Below are positions 29,276 to 38,365 of a stretch of DNA of 64,000 nucleotides, one piece after another. The DNA is from CAYLPJ01 sp964385465. Lineage in GTDB: Bacteria > Planctomycetota > Phycisphaerae > SM23-33. The translations under genes and the position numbers were made by a program. Numbering within the stretch: the first letter of the stretch is position 1; each line of letters starts with the position of its first letter. The notes beneath the pieces were generated by a model. The model searched no databases. It saw only the letters and a program-made list of their open reading frames with translations, and was not told where the DNA came from. Location: assembly GCA_964385465.1 (NCBI GenBank), contig CAYLPJ010000027.1, forward strand, positions 1 to 64,000, written 5' to 3'.

Positions 29276-30627
29276 CGGGCGGCCCCCTTGAGAGCGGAAG
29301 CAGCGAACGACAAACTACAGATTCCAAGCAAACTGCAAGCCCCAACCAGCAAACACCAGACACTCGGACGCGGGGATCGCCGGTGATCCGCCAGCGACAT
29401 GGCACCGGTCCGCGGTACCCCCGCATCCGCCGGCCTCTTCGTTTGCCGTTTGGCGTTTGCCTCCCGCCGTTCGCCTGCTGTTTGCCTCTTGGGATCTGCC
29501 GTTTCGCCCGAAGGGCGCCGAGCCGTTGCCTTCCTCGGGTCCAGCACGGCCTGCTGGAGGATCGGCAGGTAGCGGTTGGGGATGTTCAGGACGAACACGG
29601 CCACGGAGGTGCCGAACAGCCTGCCGGCTCGGCCGCTGACGTGCGAGCCGGCGTCCCAGGAGCCGGCGTCGTCCTCGTCGCCGGTGGTCCGCTGGGTCTG
29701 GATGATGGCGTCGCGGATCTTGGGGTAGTTCTTGCGCCACCGCCCCCCGCCGACCTGGTACAGCGCCTGGCCGACGTAATACAGCGTGTAGGCGTCGAAG
29801 GGCACGCGGCCCTTGTTCTTGCGCATCTTCTTGTCGATGTCGCGGATCACCGCGTCCATGCTGTTGCGGATGCGGAAGTCGTCGTACTGGCCGAACTCCT
29901 GGAGGCAGACGACGCCCGCGGCGGCCATCGCCGTCGTGGTGCGGTTGCCCGAGTAGGTAAACTGCCCGGGGATGTCGGCGATGCTCGTCGCCCGCCCGCG
30001 GCGCTTGCCTGTGGGTTTGTAGTGCTCCCGGACGCTCTTGATGGCCATCTGGATCGTGCGGGGGTCGATCTCGAAGCCGATGTCCATCGCCCCGCGGAGG
30101 GCCTTGGCCTGCATGACCGCCAGGGACAGGTCGTGTCCGCGGCGCTGGCGGCGGGCCTCGTAGTCCCATCCGCCGTCCTCGCACTGGGCGTTGGAGATGA
30201 CCTTCAGCGACCGGTCCAGCACCCGGCCGACGCGGGGGTCGCTCGTCATGCCGTACGCCTGCGTCAGCACGAACGTGCTCAGGCCGTGGTTGTACATGTC
30301 CCGCTTGGCCGAGGAAACGTTCAGCAGACCCGACGGCTTGGCGTTGGAGAGCACGAAATCCAGCGCCCGCCGGACGTTCTCGCCGTAGCGCCCCCGCCCG
30401 GGCGCGTGCCCGGCCGAGAGAAACGCCAGCGCCCCCACCGAGACCAGGCCGAGGTCGTTGCTGCCCCAGTTTCCGCCGCGGCCCTGATTGGCCGCCAGCC
30501 AGCGCAGCCCCAGCGTGCTGGCGCGTTCGCTGTCGCGGGTGATCTCCCACTCGCCGTCGGCCAGTGCCGCGACGTCGCCGGCCAGCACCGCCAGCGCGGT
30601 CACCGTCGCCAGGACCCATTTACCCAT
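29272..30627 (-). CDS. Secreted alpha/alpha-toroid (prenyltransferase/squalene-cyclase-like repeat) protein
   Basis: 451 residues with a signal peptide (about 1-24). Repeats of the terpenoid-cyclase/prenyltransferase toroid follow: LRWLAANQGRGGNWGSND, ALDFVLSNAKPSG, NAQCEDGGWDYEARR, VVCLQEFGQYDD. No DxDD or other cyclase acid motif is seen, so it is probably a binding protein, as in many planctomycete VWA operons. ATG 30627 has AGGAGA upstream. The last 80 or so residues (from about TARRPSGETADPKRQ) are translated word-like repeat DNA and are probably a recent extension. Its TGA overlaps the BatA-like ATG. Confidence 0.8.
   Translation of the reverse strand: MGKWVLATVTALAVLAGDVAALADGEWEITRDSERASTLGLRWLAANQGRGGNWGSNDLGLVSVGALAFLSAGHAPGRGRYGENVRRALDFVLSNAKPSGLLNVSSAKRDMYNHGLSTFVLTQAYGMTSDPRVGRVLDRSLKVISNAQCEDGGWDYEARRQRRGHDLSLAVMQAKALRGAMDIGFEIDPRTIQMAIKSVREHYKPTGKRRGRATSIADIPGQFTYSGNRTTTAMAAAGVVCLQEFGQYDDFRIRNSMDAVIRDIDKKMRKNKGRVPFDAYTLYYVGQALYQVGGGRWRKNYPKIRDAIIQTQRTTGDEDDAGSWDAGSHVSGRAGRLFGTSVAVFVLNIPNRYLPILQQAVLDPRKATARRPSGETADPKRQTAGERREANAKRQTKRPADAGVPRTGAMSLADHRRSPRPSVWCLLVGACSLLGICSLSFAASALKGAAR
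29300..29510. repeat. Interspersed word-like repeat inside the toroid gene's 3' end
   Basis: Short words such as caaactgcaagccccaacc and cgtttgccgtttggcgtttg recur in loose tandem, at lower G+C than the flanks. They are read in frame as the C-terminal tail of the toroid protein. Confidence 0.55.
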
Positions 30628-30707
30628 GCCTTCTCCTTGCCGGTCATCGCCGTCGCTAAGCACTTGCCGCCGAACAGCGGAAGGTTACGGGGAGTATCCG
30701 CACCCGA

Positions 30708-33020
30708 TCACCTCGCCACGAATCCCGCCTCGCCCCAGACGCCGGAGGTCTTGTCGTGCTCGACCTTCAACGTCAGCGTCTTGGCGCCGGCGGGAATGCG
30801 GACGGAGACCTGTTCCAGCAGGCCCGTGTCCACCGCCTCGCCGCTGCGGTGAAGCTCCTTGCCATCGGCGAGAACGATGAACGGCCCGCGGTGGTAGCGG
30901 TTCTCCGTGCCCACCACGGCCACGAACCGCCGCAGGCCTTTTCGCAGCTTGTAGGTGAGGTTCATGCCCTGCGAAATCGGCAGGGCGTTGGCGAGCGTTA
31001 CGCCGTGCATCTCGACGGTCCGCGCCTCCGGCGGGTCGGTCCCGGTGGGCTTGCGGCCTTTCTTCTCGGGATGCCAGACCGCCTTGGGCGGCTCCAGGGA
31101 GGCCAGCAGCACCCGCGGGCGGATGATCTTCCCGCCCGGCGGGAGGTTCTCCACGATCGGGCGCAGCGCGATCCCGCGCCAGACGATCGGCCCGGGCTTC
31201 TTCTTCGGGTCGCGGGCGACCTTCAGCGTCAGGCGGACGTCCTTGCCCAGGCGGTCCAGCAGCCGCCACCGCTGCCAGGCCGGGTCGCCGGCGCCGCGGC
31301 GGGCGGTCTCGAGCGGCTGGCCTTCGTGGCGGGTGCCCTTGAGCGGCTCGCCGTCGATCTCCAGCGCGACGACCTGCCCGCTGTCGTTCTCGGCCCGCGT
31401 GGCGGAGACGTCCAGCACCGCCCGGCGCAGCGAGATCCGCGCCGTCCGCTCGAGCGTGAAGCCGTCCCCGTCCACGCTCATCGCGAAGCTCCAGGGCGCC
31501 CGCCCGTGTGCGGTCGCCACGAGGGACGTCTCCTCCAGCTTCTGCCCGCCCAGCTCCCAGCCGGCCAGCGCCGGGTTCAGCCGGTCCAGCAGCTCCCGTG
31601 TGACGTGGAGGTGCTTGTCCTCCACGCTGACCGCCGGGAGCATCCAGTTGACCTCGTCGCGGATGTCGGCCGGGTCGGCCTCGTTCGGTCGGCCGTCATG
31701 GGCAAAGTCGGTCACGAAGACCAGGCGTTTGGCGTTGTGGACGTCGGCGGGCCCGATGCGGTCGGGGTCCTTCGAGCCGATCAGCAGGTCGCTGCGCCAC
31801 AGGCGCCGCCCGTTGGGGCGGTCGGCGCGGACCTCGCACCGCACGCACCCGCCGGTGCCGGCGGCGCGGTCCAGGCCCACCCAGCCGCTCAGCCGCCGGG
31901 CGCCCTCGGGCAGCGTGAAGGCCACCGCGCTGTAGGAGTGCGCGCCGAAGCCCAGCCCGCAAAGGACCGTCCCGCACCGCATCACCTCGCCCCGCACGCT
32001 GCGGTCCCGCCGCCACGGCCAGACGTAGCCGGTGAAGCTCCGCTCCTCGATCGTCTCGGCCGGGAGGAGCGAGACGGGGATCTCGTCCGGCCGGCGGTAG
32101 CTGCGCAGGCAGATGACGGCCTCGGGCACGCGGAGGGGTATGAGGGACCACGTCGGCTGGACCGCGTGGTACGTGCCACGCATATGCCCGTGGCTCTCTC
32201 CGCGGGATCGCCGCATGGCCACCCGGTAGGTCAGCACGTTGCCCCCCTCGGTCTGCATGCGGGCGACGTAGCCGGCCTCTTGGCGTTCGGGGACCACGGC
32301 GTCGGCGACGACGGCATCGAGCGCGTCCGCCCCGGGCAGGTGCACCTCGGCCAGTTCGGTGAACGCCCCGGAGACGATCTCCTCGGCGGCGAGGGCCTTG
32401 ATCCCCTCGGGCGTCCAGCGGACGCTGCTGACGACGGCGGTCCGCCCGTCGCTGAAGAACACCACCCCGCCGCGGTGGGCCCGGGGGCCGTCCTCCCCGA
32501 AGGTGATCTGCTGCACCCAGTCGGCACGGATGTGGGCGACGACGTTGTTCTTGGTCTTCTCGTCCCAGGGGTCCGCCCCGGCCAGCAGCGGCGCGGCGAC
32601 GGTGACGACAAGGCGGTCGGGGAGGTTCTTCGACGCCTCGGCCGGGAGGAAGCCGGTCACCCGCCCGCGCAGGACGTCGCCGTTGGCCAGCAGGACCCGG
32701 GGCCCGTGCGGCGCCGGGCGGCGGACGGTGTGGCAGAGCAGGCGAACGTGGTTCTTCTCGAACAGGCGCTGCTTTTCCAGGCGGGCGCGGCGCTCGTGCT
32801 CGTGCCAGTCATGGATCTTCTCGCCGGTGACCTGCTTGCCGTCGCCCAGAAGGGCCCAGTAGGCCCCCCCGTCGCGGTCGTCGCCTCGGGCGCGGCCCGC
32901 CCCCGCCAGGGCCGCCACGGCGACCAGCGCAGGGAAGATGTTCTTCGTGCGAATCACATACGGTGCAACCCGCCGGAGAGGTGATGGATACGGTCCGGTC
33001 GAAGATGCAAAGAACGGCAT
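30708..33020 (-). CDS. Secreted protein with two NPCBM-like domains
   Basis: 770 residues from the longest start. A signal stretch ends at about ALAGAGRARGDD. NPCBM-type (galactose-binding-like) domains are seen at about residues 340-400 (LGFGAHSYSAVAFTLPEGA) and at the C-terminus (ISQGMNLTYKLRKGLRRFVA, ending VWGEAGFVAR). NPCBM domains bind carbohydrate. No SD precedes ATG 33020; GTG 32957 (VIRTKNIF) would give a shorter, more normal signal peptide. It is the first gene of the minus-strand envelope operon, 80 bp before the toroid gene. Confidence 0.72.
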   Translation of the reverse strand: MPFFASSTGPYPSPLRRVAPYVIRTKNIFPALVAVAALAGAGRARGDDRDGGAYWALLGDGKQVTGEKIHDWHEHERRARLEKQRLFEKNHVRLLCHTVRRPAPHGPRVLLANGDVLRGRVTGFLPAEASKNLPDRLVVTVAAPLLAGADPWDEKTKNNVVAHIRADWVQQITFGEDGPRAHRGGVVFFSDGRTAVVSSVRWTPEGIKALAAEEIVSGAFTELAEVHLPGADALDAVVADAVVPERQEAGYVARMQTEGGNVLTYRVAMRRSRGESHGHMRGTYHAVQPTWSLIPLRVPEAVICLRSYRRPDEIPVSLLPAETIEERSFTGYVWPWRRDRSVRGEVMRCGTVLCGLGFGAHSYSAVAFTLPEGARRLSGWVGLDRAAGTGGCVRCEVRADRPNGRRLWRSDLLIGSKDPDRIGPADVHNAKRLVFVTDFAHDGRPNEADPADIRDEVNWMLPAVSVEDKHLHVTRELLDRLNPALAGWELGGQKLEETSLVATAHGRAPWSFAMSVDGDGFTLERTARISLRRAVLDVSATRAENDSGQVVALEIDGEPLKGTRHEGQPLETARRGAGDPAWQRWRLLDRLGKDVRLTLKVARDPKKKPGPIVWRGIALRPIVENLPPGGKIIRPRVLLASLEPPKAVWHPEKKGRKPTGTDPPEARTVEMHGVTLANALPISQGMNLTYKLRKGLRRFVAVVGTENRYHRGPFIVLADGKELHRSGEAVDTGLLEQVSVRIPAGAKTLTLKVEHDKTSGVWGEAGFVAR

Positions 33021-33289
33021 GGCGCAACGCTATTGAGAAAAGCTGCTTACGTGATTGGGCCGCGATGGCCCCGCCGCGGTTCGGCCGGGAGGCGCCCGGT
33101 GGGCGCACCCGGGCCGGGGCGTCCGAGGCGGGCGGGCCCGGCGCGAGCGACTGGGCGTTTCCACTCAACAGGGCCCTCCCTGGAAGACAGAGAATTCATC
33201 CTTTTCCCGGATTGTCCCGGCCACGGCAAATGGTGAATCATGAATGGTGGTGGGAGGCCCCGGTCCTCTTGCATGGAAGGCAGCACATC

Positions 33290-33487
33290 ATGAAGATGCC
33301 CATTCGAGTCAGAAGGGTCTCGTCTTCCGCCTACCGGGCATCCTGTCCGGCCCTGCCGGGCTGCTCGGTGGAGGCGTCCTCCCGCGAGGAGGCGGTCTCG
33401 AAGGTCCGCTGGGCAATGCGGGGCTACGTCGCCAGCTTCGACGTCCCCGACCCCGACCGCTTCGATCTCGACGTCCAGGTCGGCTGA
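33290..33487 (+). CDS. HicB-like small protein (solo)
   Basis: 65 residues with the HicB pattern: YRASCPALPGCSVEASSREEAVSKV and then a helix (RWAMRGYVASFDV). HicB is the antitoxin of HicAB, but no HicA-like (double-stranded-RNA-binding fold, about 60 aa) ORF is next to it. GGAAGG lies 9 nt upstream of the ATG; the longer frame starting at 32963 is not supported. It is probably a free-standing HicB-fold protein, common in this phylum. Confidence 0.65.
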   Translation: MKMPIRVRRVSSSAYRASCPALPGCSVEASSREEAVSKVRWAMRGYVASFDVPDPDRFDLDVQVG

Positions 33488-33502
33488 GCCCCGCGCCCGC
33501 CG

Positions 33503-34213
33503 CTACGCGGGCGAGACGTTCATCAGCCGCGCCACGGCCTCGCCGGCCGGGGCGGCGGTGAGATCGGCGATCGTCCCGGTCTGCTGGAGGCGCCCGGCGT
33601 CCAGGACGCCCACGCGGTCGGCGACGCTGCGGGCCTCCTCCAGGCTGTGGCAGACGTGGATCGTCGCAAGTCCCAGCCGGCGCTGCACTTCCCGAAGCTC
33701 CGCACAGACCTCCCGCCGCGCCGGCTCATCCAGGGCGCTGACGGGCTCGTCCAGCAGCAGCAGCTTCGGCCCGGCCGCGAGGGCCCGGGCCAACGCCACC
33801 TTCTGCCGCTCCCCGCCGCTGAGATAATCGCACCGCCGCCGGAGCAGGTCGCCGAGGTGCAGCATGTCGGCGAGGGCGTCGACGGCCCGGCGCCGGTCGG
33901 CCCGCCTGGCGCCGTGGGCGCGAAGGGGGAACTCGATGTTGCCCCGCACGGTCAGGTGCGGCAGGAGGCCGCAGTCCTGGGGCATGTAGCCGACGTGGCG
34001 GCGGCGAGGCTCCAGGGCGGTGACGTCTCGGCCGTCGATGGCCACCCGCCCCGCCGACGGGCGTCGCAGCCCGCAGATCGTCTTGATCAGCAGGCTCTTT
34101 CCCGATCCGGTGCGCCCCATGAGCACGAAGTACTCGCCGGCCCCGACGGCGAGGGCGACGTCCTGGATGCGGAACTGCCCGGCCGACAGCGAGATCCCGT
34201 CCAGTTCGATCAT
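33503..34213 (-). CDS. ABC transporter ATPase (oxyanion, ModC/TupC-like)
   Basis: 236 residues with Walker A GRTGSGKS, Q-loop MPQDCGLLPHLTV, signature LSGGERQKVALARALA, Walker B LLLLDEPVSALD and H-loop (VCHSLEEA). It lacks the C-terminal molybdate-binding MOP/TOBE domain, so it fits TupC or the short ModC type. It overlaps the permease stop by 4 bp (ATGA) and works with the permease and the two-domain binding protein upstream. Confidence 0.9.
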   Translation of the reverse strand: MIELDGISLSAGQFRIQDVALAVGAGEYFVLMGRTGSGKSLLIKTICGLRRPSAGRVAIDGRDVTALEPRRRHVGYMPQDCGLLPHLTVRGNIEFPLRAHGARRADRRRAVDALADMLHLGDLLRRRCDYLSGGERQKVALARALAAGPKLLLLDEPVSALDEPARREVCAELREVQRRLGLATIHVCHSLEEARSVADRVGVLDAGRLQQTGTIADLTAAPAGEAVARLMNVSPA

Positions 34214-35106
34214 GCGCCCCACCACCTCCGCCCGGAGGCCAGGGCGTGGATGCCGACCAGGGCGGCCCCGGCCAGGGCGATCATGACCATGGTGGCCGCC
34301 AGGGCGACCTCGATGCCGCCGGTGGAGACCTCCAGGTAGATGGTGTTGGGCAGGACCTCGCTCTTGCCGCGGACGCAGCCGACGAAGACCATCAGCGGCC
34401 CGTAGAGCCCGACCGCGCGGGCCCAGGCCATGATGCACCCGGCCAGCAGCCCCCCGGCGGCCAGGGGCAGCGTAACCTTCCGGAACGCCCCCGGTCGGGA
34501 GCAGCCCAGCGTGCGGGCGAGGTCCTCGAGGCCGCGGTCCACGCCGTCGAAGGCGCTCTTGGCCGCCCGGATGGCGAACGGGGCCGACAGGAGGAACTGG
34601 CAGAGCACGATCCCCGCCGCGGCATTGCGGTCCAGCCCGACCGCGTCCATCCGGCCGCTCAGCCAGCGCCCCGGCGGGGAGGCGAACAGCACCAGCAGCG
34701 AGACCCCCACCGCCAGCGGGGGCATGACGATCGGCAGGTCCACGATCGTGTTGATCACCGCGTGGCCGGGGAAACGGTAGCGGCTCAGCGCGTAGCCGGC
34801 CGGGACGGCCAGCAGCAGCACCAGCGCCAGCGTGGTCAGCGAGGTCACCAGGCTGAGCTTCATCGCCGCCAGGACGTGGGGGCTGTCGAAGAGCTTCCAG
34901 ACCTGCTCTGTGTGGAAGAACCGGCTGGCGAGGTCCGCGGTCACCAGGGCGACCACCGCGCCGACGAACAGCATCAGCGCCAGCACGCTGACGACGGGCA
35001 GCAGGGCCGCCGGCAGCAGCGCGAGCGGGCCTCGTTGCGGCCACCAGCGTCGCCGTCGCCGTCCCTGCCAGCCCCAGAGGGCGTCTTCGATCTTCGTATC
35101 GCTCAT
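34210..35106 (-). CDS. ABC transporter permease (ModB/TupB/WtpB-like)
   Basis: 298 residues with five to six membrane spans and the EAA-type loop (ARTLGCSRPGAFRKVTLPLA). A long cytoplasmic Arg/Trp-rich N-terminus (residues 1-26) and the first helix (PLALLPAALLPVVSVLALM) precede the family core. It belongs to the sulphate/molybdate/tungstate class. It lies between the binding protein (23 bp upstream) and the ATPase (4-bp overlap), so the three genes are one operon. Confidence 0.88.
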   Translation of the reverse strand: MSDTKIEDALWGWQGRRRRRWWPQRGPLALLPAALLPVVSVLALMLFVGAVVALVTADLASRFFHTEQVWKLFDSPHVLAAMKLSLVTSLTTLALVLLLAVPAGYALSRYRFPGHAVINTIVDLPIVMPPLAVGVSLLVLFASPPGRWLSGRMDAVGLDRNAAAGIVLCQFLLSAPFAIRAAKSAFDGVDRGLEDLARTLGCSRPGAFRKVTLPLAAGGLLAGCIMAWARAVGLYGPLMVFVGCVRGKSEVLPNTIYLEVSTGGIEVALAATMVMIALAGAALVGIHALASGRRWWGA

Positions 35107-35128
35107 GCGGCGGGCACCGGAGTGGGGG

Positions 35129-36706
35129 TCAGGGCTTCGTGGGGTCCTCGACGGTGTAGTCGTGGGCCGCGAAGATGGCCCGGCCCTCGCCCTGGAGGAA
35201 GCTCATGAACCGCCGGGCAAGCGGCTTGTTCTCGGAGTACTTCAGCAGCCCGATGGCCACGCGGGAGATGAGGTTCTTCTCCAGAGGGATCGGCACGATC
35301 TCCACGTCCTTGGCGAAGTTCGCCGCCACCGCGTCCCACACGATGGCCGCGTCGATCGATTCGGTCTGCACCTTCACGCCCAGCTCGTTGACGGTGACCG
35401 AGGAGTAGGCGGTGACCTTCTCGACGGCGTCTTCGGCGATGTCGTTCCTGGCGAAGAGCTTCGCGGTCAGGCGCCCGATCTGGCAGGCGGCGGGGTTGCC
35501 CACGCCCAGCTCGGTACCGGGCTTGACGAGATCGGCCAGCGACCGGATGCCCTTGGGGTTGCCCTTCTGGACAATGATCACGGGCACGAAGTACGCCACC
35601 ATCGCCCGGTCGATGACCGAGCCGTCCTCGGCCAACTGGTCGAGGTACCAGACGTCGCCGGGCATGTACAGGTCGCCGCGCTGCTTGAGCTTGATCGTCG
35701 TGATCAGCGTGCCGCTGCCCTGGTAGCTGGCCTCGACCGTCGCGCCCGTCGCGGCCTCGAAGGCCTGGATCGCGTCTTCCATCGCGTGGCGGATGCCCGC
35801 GCCGCAGTGGAGCATGACCTGCCCGGCGGCGCCCGAGGGGGCCGTCGCCGCCGTCGGGGCCGGGCTGAAGCCGAACTCCTCGGTGAACAGTCCCTGGTGC
35901 TTGAGGACGAACTCGGCGAAGTCTCGCGCGGCGGGCTTCTGCCTGGAGCACTCCAGAAGGGCCATCGTCACCTTGATCCGCCCGATGTCGTAGGAGCGGT
36001 CGGTCGCGCTGGTGACGGCGTCCACCCCGGGGATCGGCTCGTGCTCGGCGGCTATGGGCACGGCGTCGAGCTTGTCCTCCCGCAGGTGGGCCACCGCGTT
36101 CCAGACGATCGCGGCGTCGACGTCCCCGATCGCCACCAGGTTCGCCGCCGACCCGCCGCCGCGCGTCCGCTTGACGATGTTGGCCTCGATCTCCTCCCGC
36201 TTGCCGGCCTTCTCGAAAATCGTCGGGATGATCCAGCCGGTCGTCGAGTGCGTCGGGTGGGTCATCGCCAGCTTCAGCCCGTCGCCGGCGAGGTCCGGCA
36301 CGCCCTTGATGCCCTTGGGGTTGCCCTCGGCGACCACGATCGTCGGCGTCACCACCGCCAGCGTCCAGCCCTCCACGCCCAGGCCCTTGCGCATCAGCAT
36401 CCGCTGGAACGGGTCGTGGCAGACGTACAGGTCGCCCTTCTCCTGCGTCTCGATGCGGATCAGCAGCTCGCCGCTGCCGGCCGAGTCGATGTCCACCTCC
36501 TTGCCCGTCTTCTCCGTGTACTCCGACGCCAGGCGCTCCATCACCGGGCGCATCGTCCCGCCGACGAGGACCAGCAGCGGGCCCTCGCCGGCGGCGTTGG
36601 CGTCGCCGTCGCCCGCACCCCCGCAGCCGCCGGCGAACGCCGCCAGCGCCCCGGCCAGGATCGATGCCGCCCACCGCGCACAGCACACCGTCGAGTGTCG
36701 TCTCAT
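35129..36706 (-). CDS. Lipoprotein with two fused ModA-like substrate-binding domains
   Basis: 525 residues with a lipoprotein signal (AAFAGGC, cysteine at about residue 28). It contains two tandem type-II periplasmic binding folds: residues about 48-275 (VGGTMRPVMERLASEYTEKT, GDLYVCHDPFQRM, NLVAIGDVDAAIVWNAVAH) and about 285-515 (GAGIRHAMEDAIQAFEAATG, GDLYMPGDVWYLDQL, ESIDAAIVWDAVAANF). Each repeats the ModA signatures for oxyanion binding. One binding domain is normal; two in a chain is unusual. SD AAGGAGA lies 9 nt upstream. Substrate (molybdate, tungstate or other) cannot be read. Confidence 0.85.
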   Translation of the reverse strand: MRRHSTVCCARWAASILAGALAAFAGGCGGAGDGDANAAGEGPLLVLVGGTMRPVMERLASEYTEKTGKEVDIDSAGSGELLIRIETQEKGDLYVCHDPFQRMLMRKGLGVEGWTLAVVTPTIVVAEGNPKGIKGVPDLAGDGLKLAMTHPTHSTTGWIIPTIFEKAGKREEIEANIVKRTRGGGSAANLVAIGDVDAAIVWNAVAHLREDKLDAVPIAAEHEPIPGVDAVTSATDRSYDIGRIKVTMALLECSRQKPAARDFAEFVLKHQGLFTEEFGFSPAPTAATAPSGAAGQVMLHCGAGIRHAMEDAIQAFEAATGATVEASYQGSGTLITTIKLKQRGDLYMPGDVWYLDQLAEDGSVIDRAMVAYFVPVIIVQKGNPKGIRSLADLVKPGTELGVGNPAACQIGRLTAKLFARNDIAEDAVEKVTAYSSVTVNELGVKVQTESIDAAIVWDAVAANFAKDVEIVPIPLEKNLISRVAIGLLKYSENKPLARRFMSFLQGEGRAIFAAHDYTVEDPTKP

Positions 36707-36824
36707 GGTCGTCGGTCTCCTTTCCTCGGGTCACGCGGGCGCAGAGAAGCGCCCCGCCGTATCCAGGGAATCCTAGGCCGCCCAGCCGCCGCGCTGCGGG
36801 TTTTCCCGACGGACCGGGCGGGGC

Positions 36825-38282
36825 TCAGTCGGAGGCCGGCTCGCGGGCAGCGCCCACGCGCTCGACGACCTCGGCGATGTCTTTCCACTCCAGCGCCTTG
36901 GGGGACGTGCCGGTCGTGGCGGCCAGGGCGGCCGCGGCGCCGGCGGCCTGGCCGAGGGCGGCGGCGTCGCCGGTGACGCGGTAGCTGGAGTGTGCGAGGA
37001 AGTCGCCGCTGATGCAGCGTCCGGCGAGCAGGAGCCCGTCGGCGTCCTTGGCGACCAGGGAGCGGTAGGGGATGTCGTAGGGCTTGGCGCGGTGGCTGCG
37101 CCCCTCGACGCCCTTGCCCTTGGCCGGGTCGGTGGCATGGACGTCGATGCCGAAGCGGCAGCGGCAGACGGCGTCCTCGAACCGCGCGCCGCGGACCATG
37201 TCGTCGACGGTCACCTCGTAGAGCCCGCGGACGCGCCGGCCCTCGCGGATGCCGATGTGCTCGGCGCTGTCGACGATGCGGACGTTCTTCCACGCCCCGC
37301 CGGAGGCGCGGAGGGCGTCGATCAGCGTGAAGACCTCCGCCCGCGCCCGCATCGTCGCCTCGGTGACCTGCGCGGCGTCGAACGGCGAGACGCCGTACTC
37401 GTGGTTGATCATGAAGCAGAACAGGTCGTCCCAGATGTGGAAGACCGTCGGCTTGGCGTACGACGGCGAGACGCCCGCCTTCTTCATCTCCGCCAGCAGG
37501 TTCAGCTTCGGCCGGCCCTTGCCCGCCGGCTCGGCCAGGCCGCGGACGAACGGGGTGATCCCCTCGGCCGTCACGCCGGTGACCATGCAGATCAGGCTCA
37601 TCGGCTGGGCCCTGCCCGTCTCGGGGTGCCCATAGTCGAACGAGCAGCCCGCCTGGGCCGCCAGGTCCCCGTCGCCCGTGGCGTCCACGAAGGCCTTCGC
37701 CGCCCACGCCTGTCGGCCGGACTTCGACTCGGTCACCGCGTGCGTCAGCCGCCCCGCGGCGTCCCTGCCGGCCGCCACGACCCGCGCGTGCAGCAGCGGG
37801 CGGACGCCGGCGTCCAGGCACATCCGTTCGAGCAGGAGCTTCATGATCTCCGGCTCGTAGGCGATCGAGCCGCCGAACCGCTTGCCGGTGTCGCGCCGAC
37901 GAAGCTCGCCGAGGATCTCCTGGAGGATGCCCGGCTTGTTGCCCGAGTCGAGCACCCAGCTCAGCAGCCCGGCCGTCCAGGTGCCGCCCAGGCAGCCGTT
38001 GCACTCGATCAGCCGCACGCTCGCGCCCGCCCGCGCCGCGGCGATGGCCGCCACCACGCCCGCCGGCCCGGCCCCGGCGACCAGGACGTCCGGCTCGCCC
38101 GCGATGGGGATGTCCCTCGCCGTTTCGTGATACGCCGCCATCGGTTCGTCCTTTCCGTGCGCGGTGCTTTCGGCATCGCCGTCGGCCGCGGGCCCGGCCG
38201 ACGCGAGCGATCCGCCCGCCGCCAGGCCGCCGGCCGCGCCGGCGATTCGGAGAAATGCCCGCCTGTTCATCTCGTGCGACAT
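36825..38282 (-). CDS. Tat-exported FAD-dependent oxidoreductase
   Basis: 485 residues. A Tat signal (NRRAFLRIAGAAGG) starts at residue 5; the dinucleotide-binding motif is DVLVAGAGPAGVVAAIAAARAG (about 62-83); and the C-terminal FAD motif is DADGLLLAGRCISGDFLA. It belongs to the FAD_oxidored/FixC-like group common in planctomycetes; substrate unknown. AAGGTGG precedes ATG 38282; ATG 38270 (MNRRAF) is nearly equal. Confidence 0.85.
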   Translation of the reverse strand: MSHEMNRRAFLRIAGAAGGLAAGGSLASAGPAADGDAESTAHGKDEPMAAYHETARDIPIAGEPDVLVAGAGPAGVVAAIAAARAGASVRLIECNGCLGGTWTAGLLSWVLDSGNKPGILQEILGELRRRDTGKRFGGSIAYEPEIMKLLLERMCLDAGVRPLLHARVVAAGRDAAGRLTHAVTESKSGRQAWAAKAFVDATGDGDLAAQAGCSFDYGHPETGRAQPMSLICMVTGVTAEGITPFVRGLAEPAGKGRPKLNLLAEMKKAGVSPSYAKPTVFHIWDDLFCFMINHEYGVSPFDAAQVTEATMRARAEVFTLIDALRASGGAWKNVRIVDSAEHIGIREGRRVRGLYEVTVDDMVRGARFEDAVCRCRFGIDVHATDPAKGKGVEGRSHRAKPYDIPYRSLVAKDADGLLLAGRCISGDFLAHSSYRVTGDAAALGQAAGAAAALAATTGTSPKALEWKDIAEVVERVGAAREPASD

Positions 38283-38365
38283 CGCTGCCACCTTTCCGGC
38301 GCCGTGCGGGGCGCCGCGCCGCGATTCTACCGTCCCGCCGTGCCCGAGCCAACCTCCCCCTCCGG

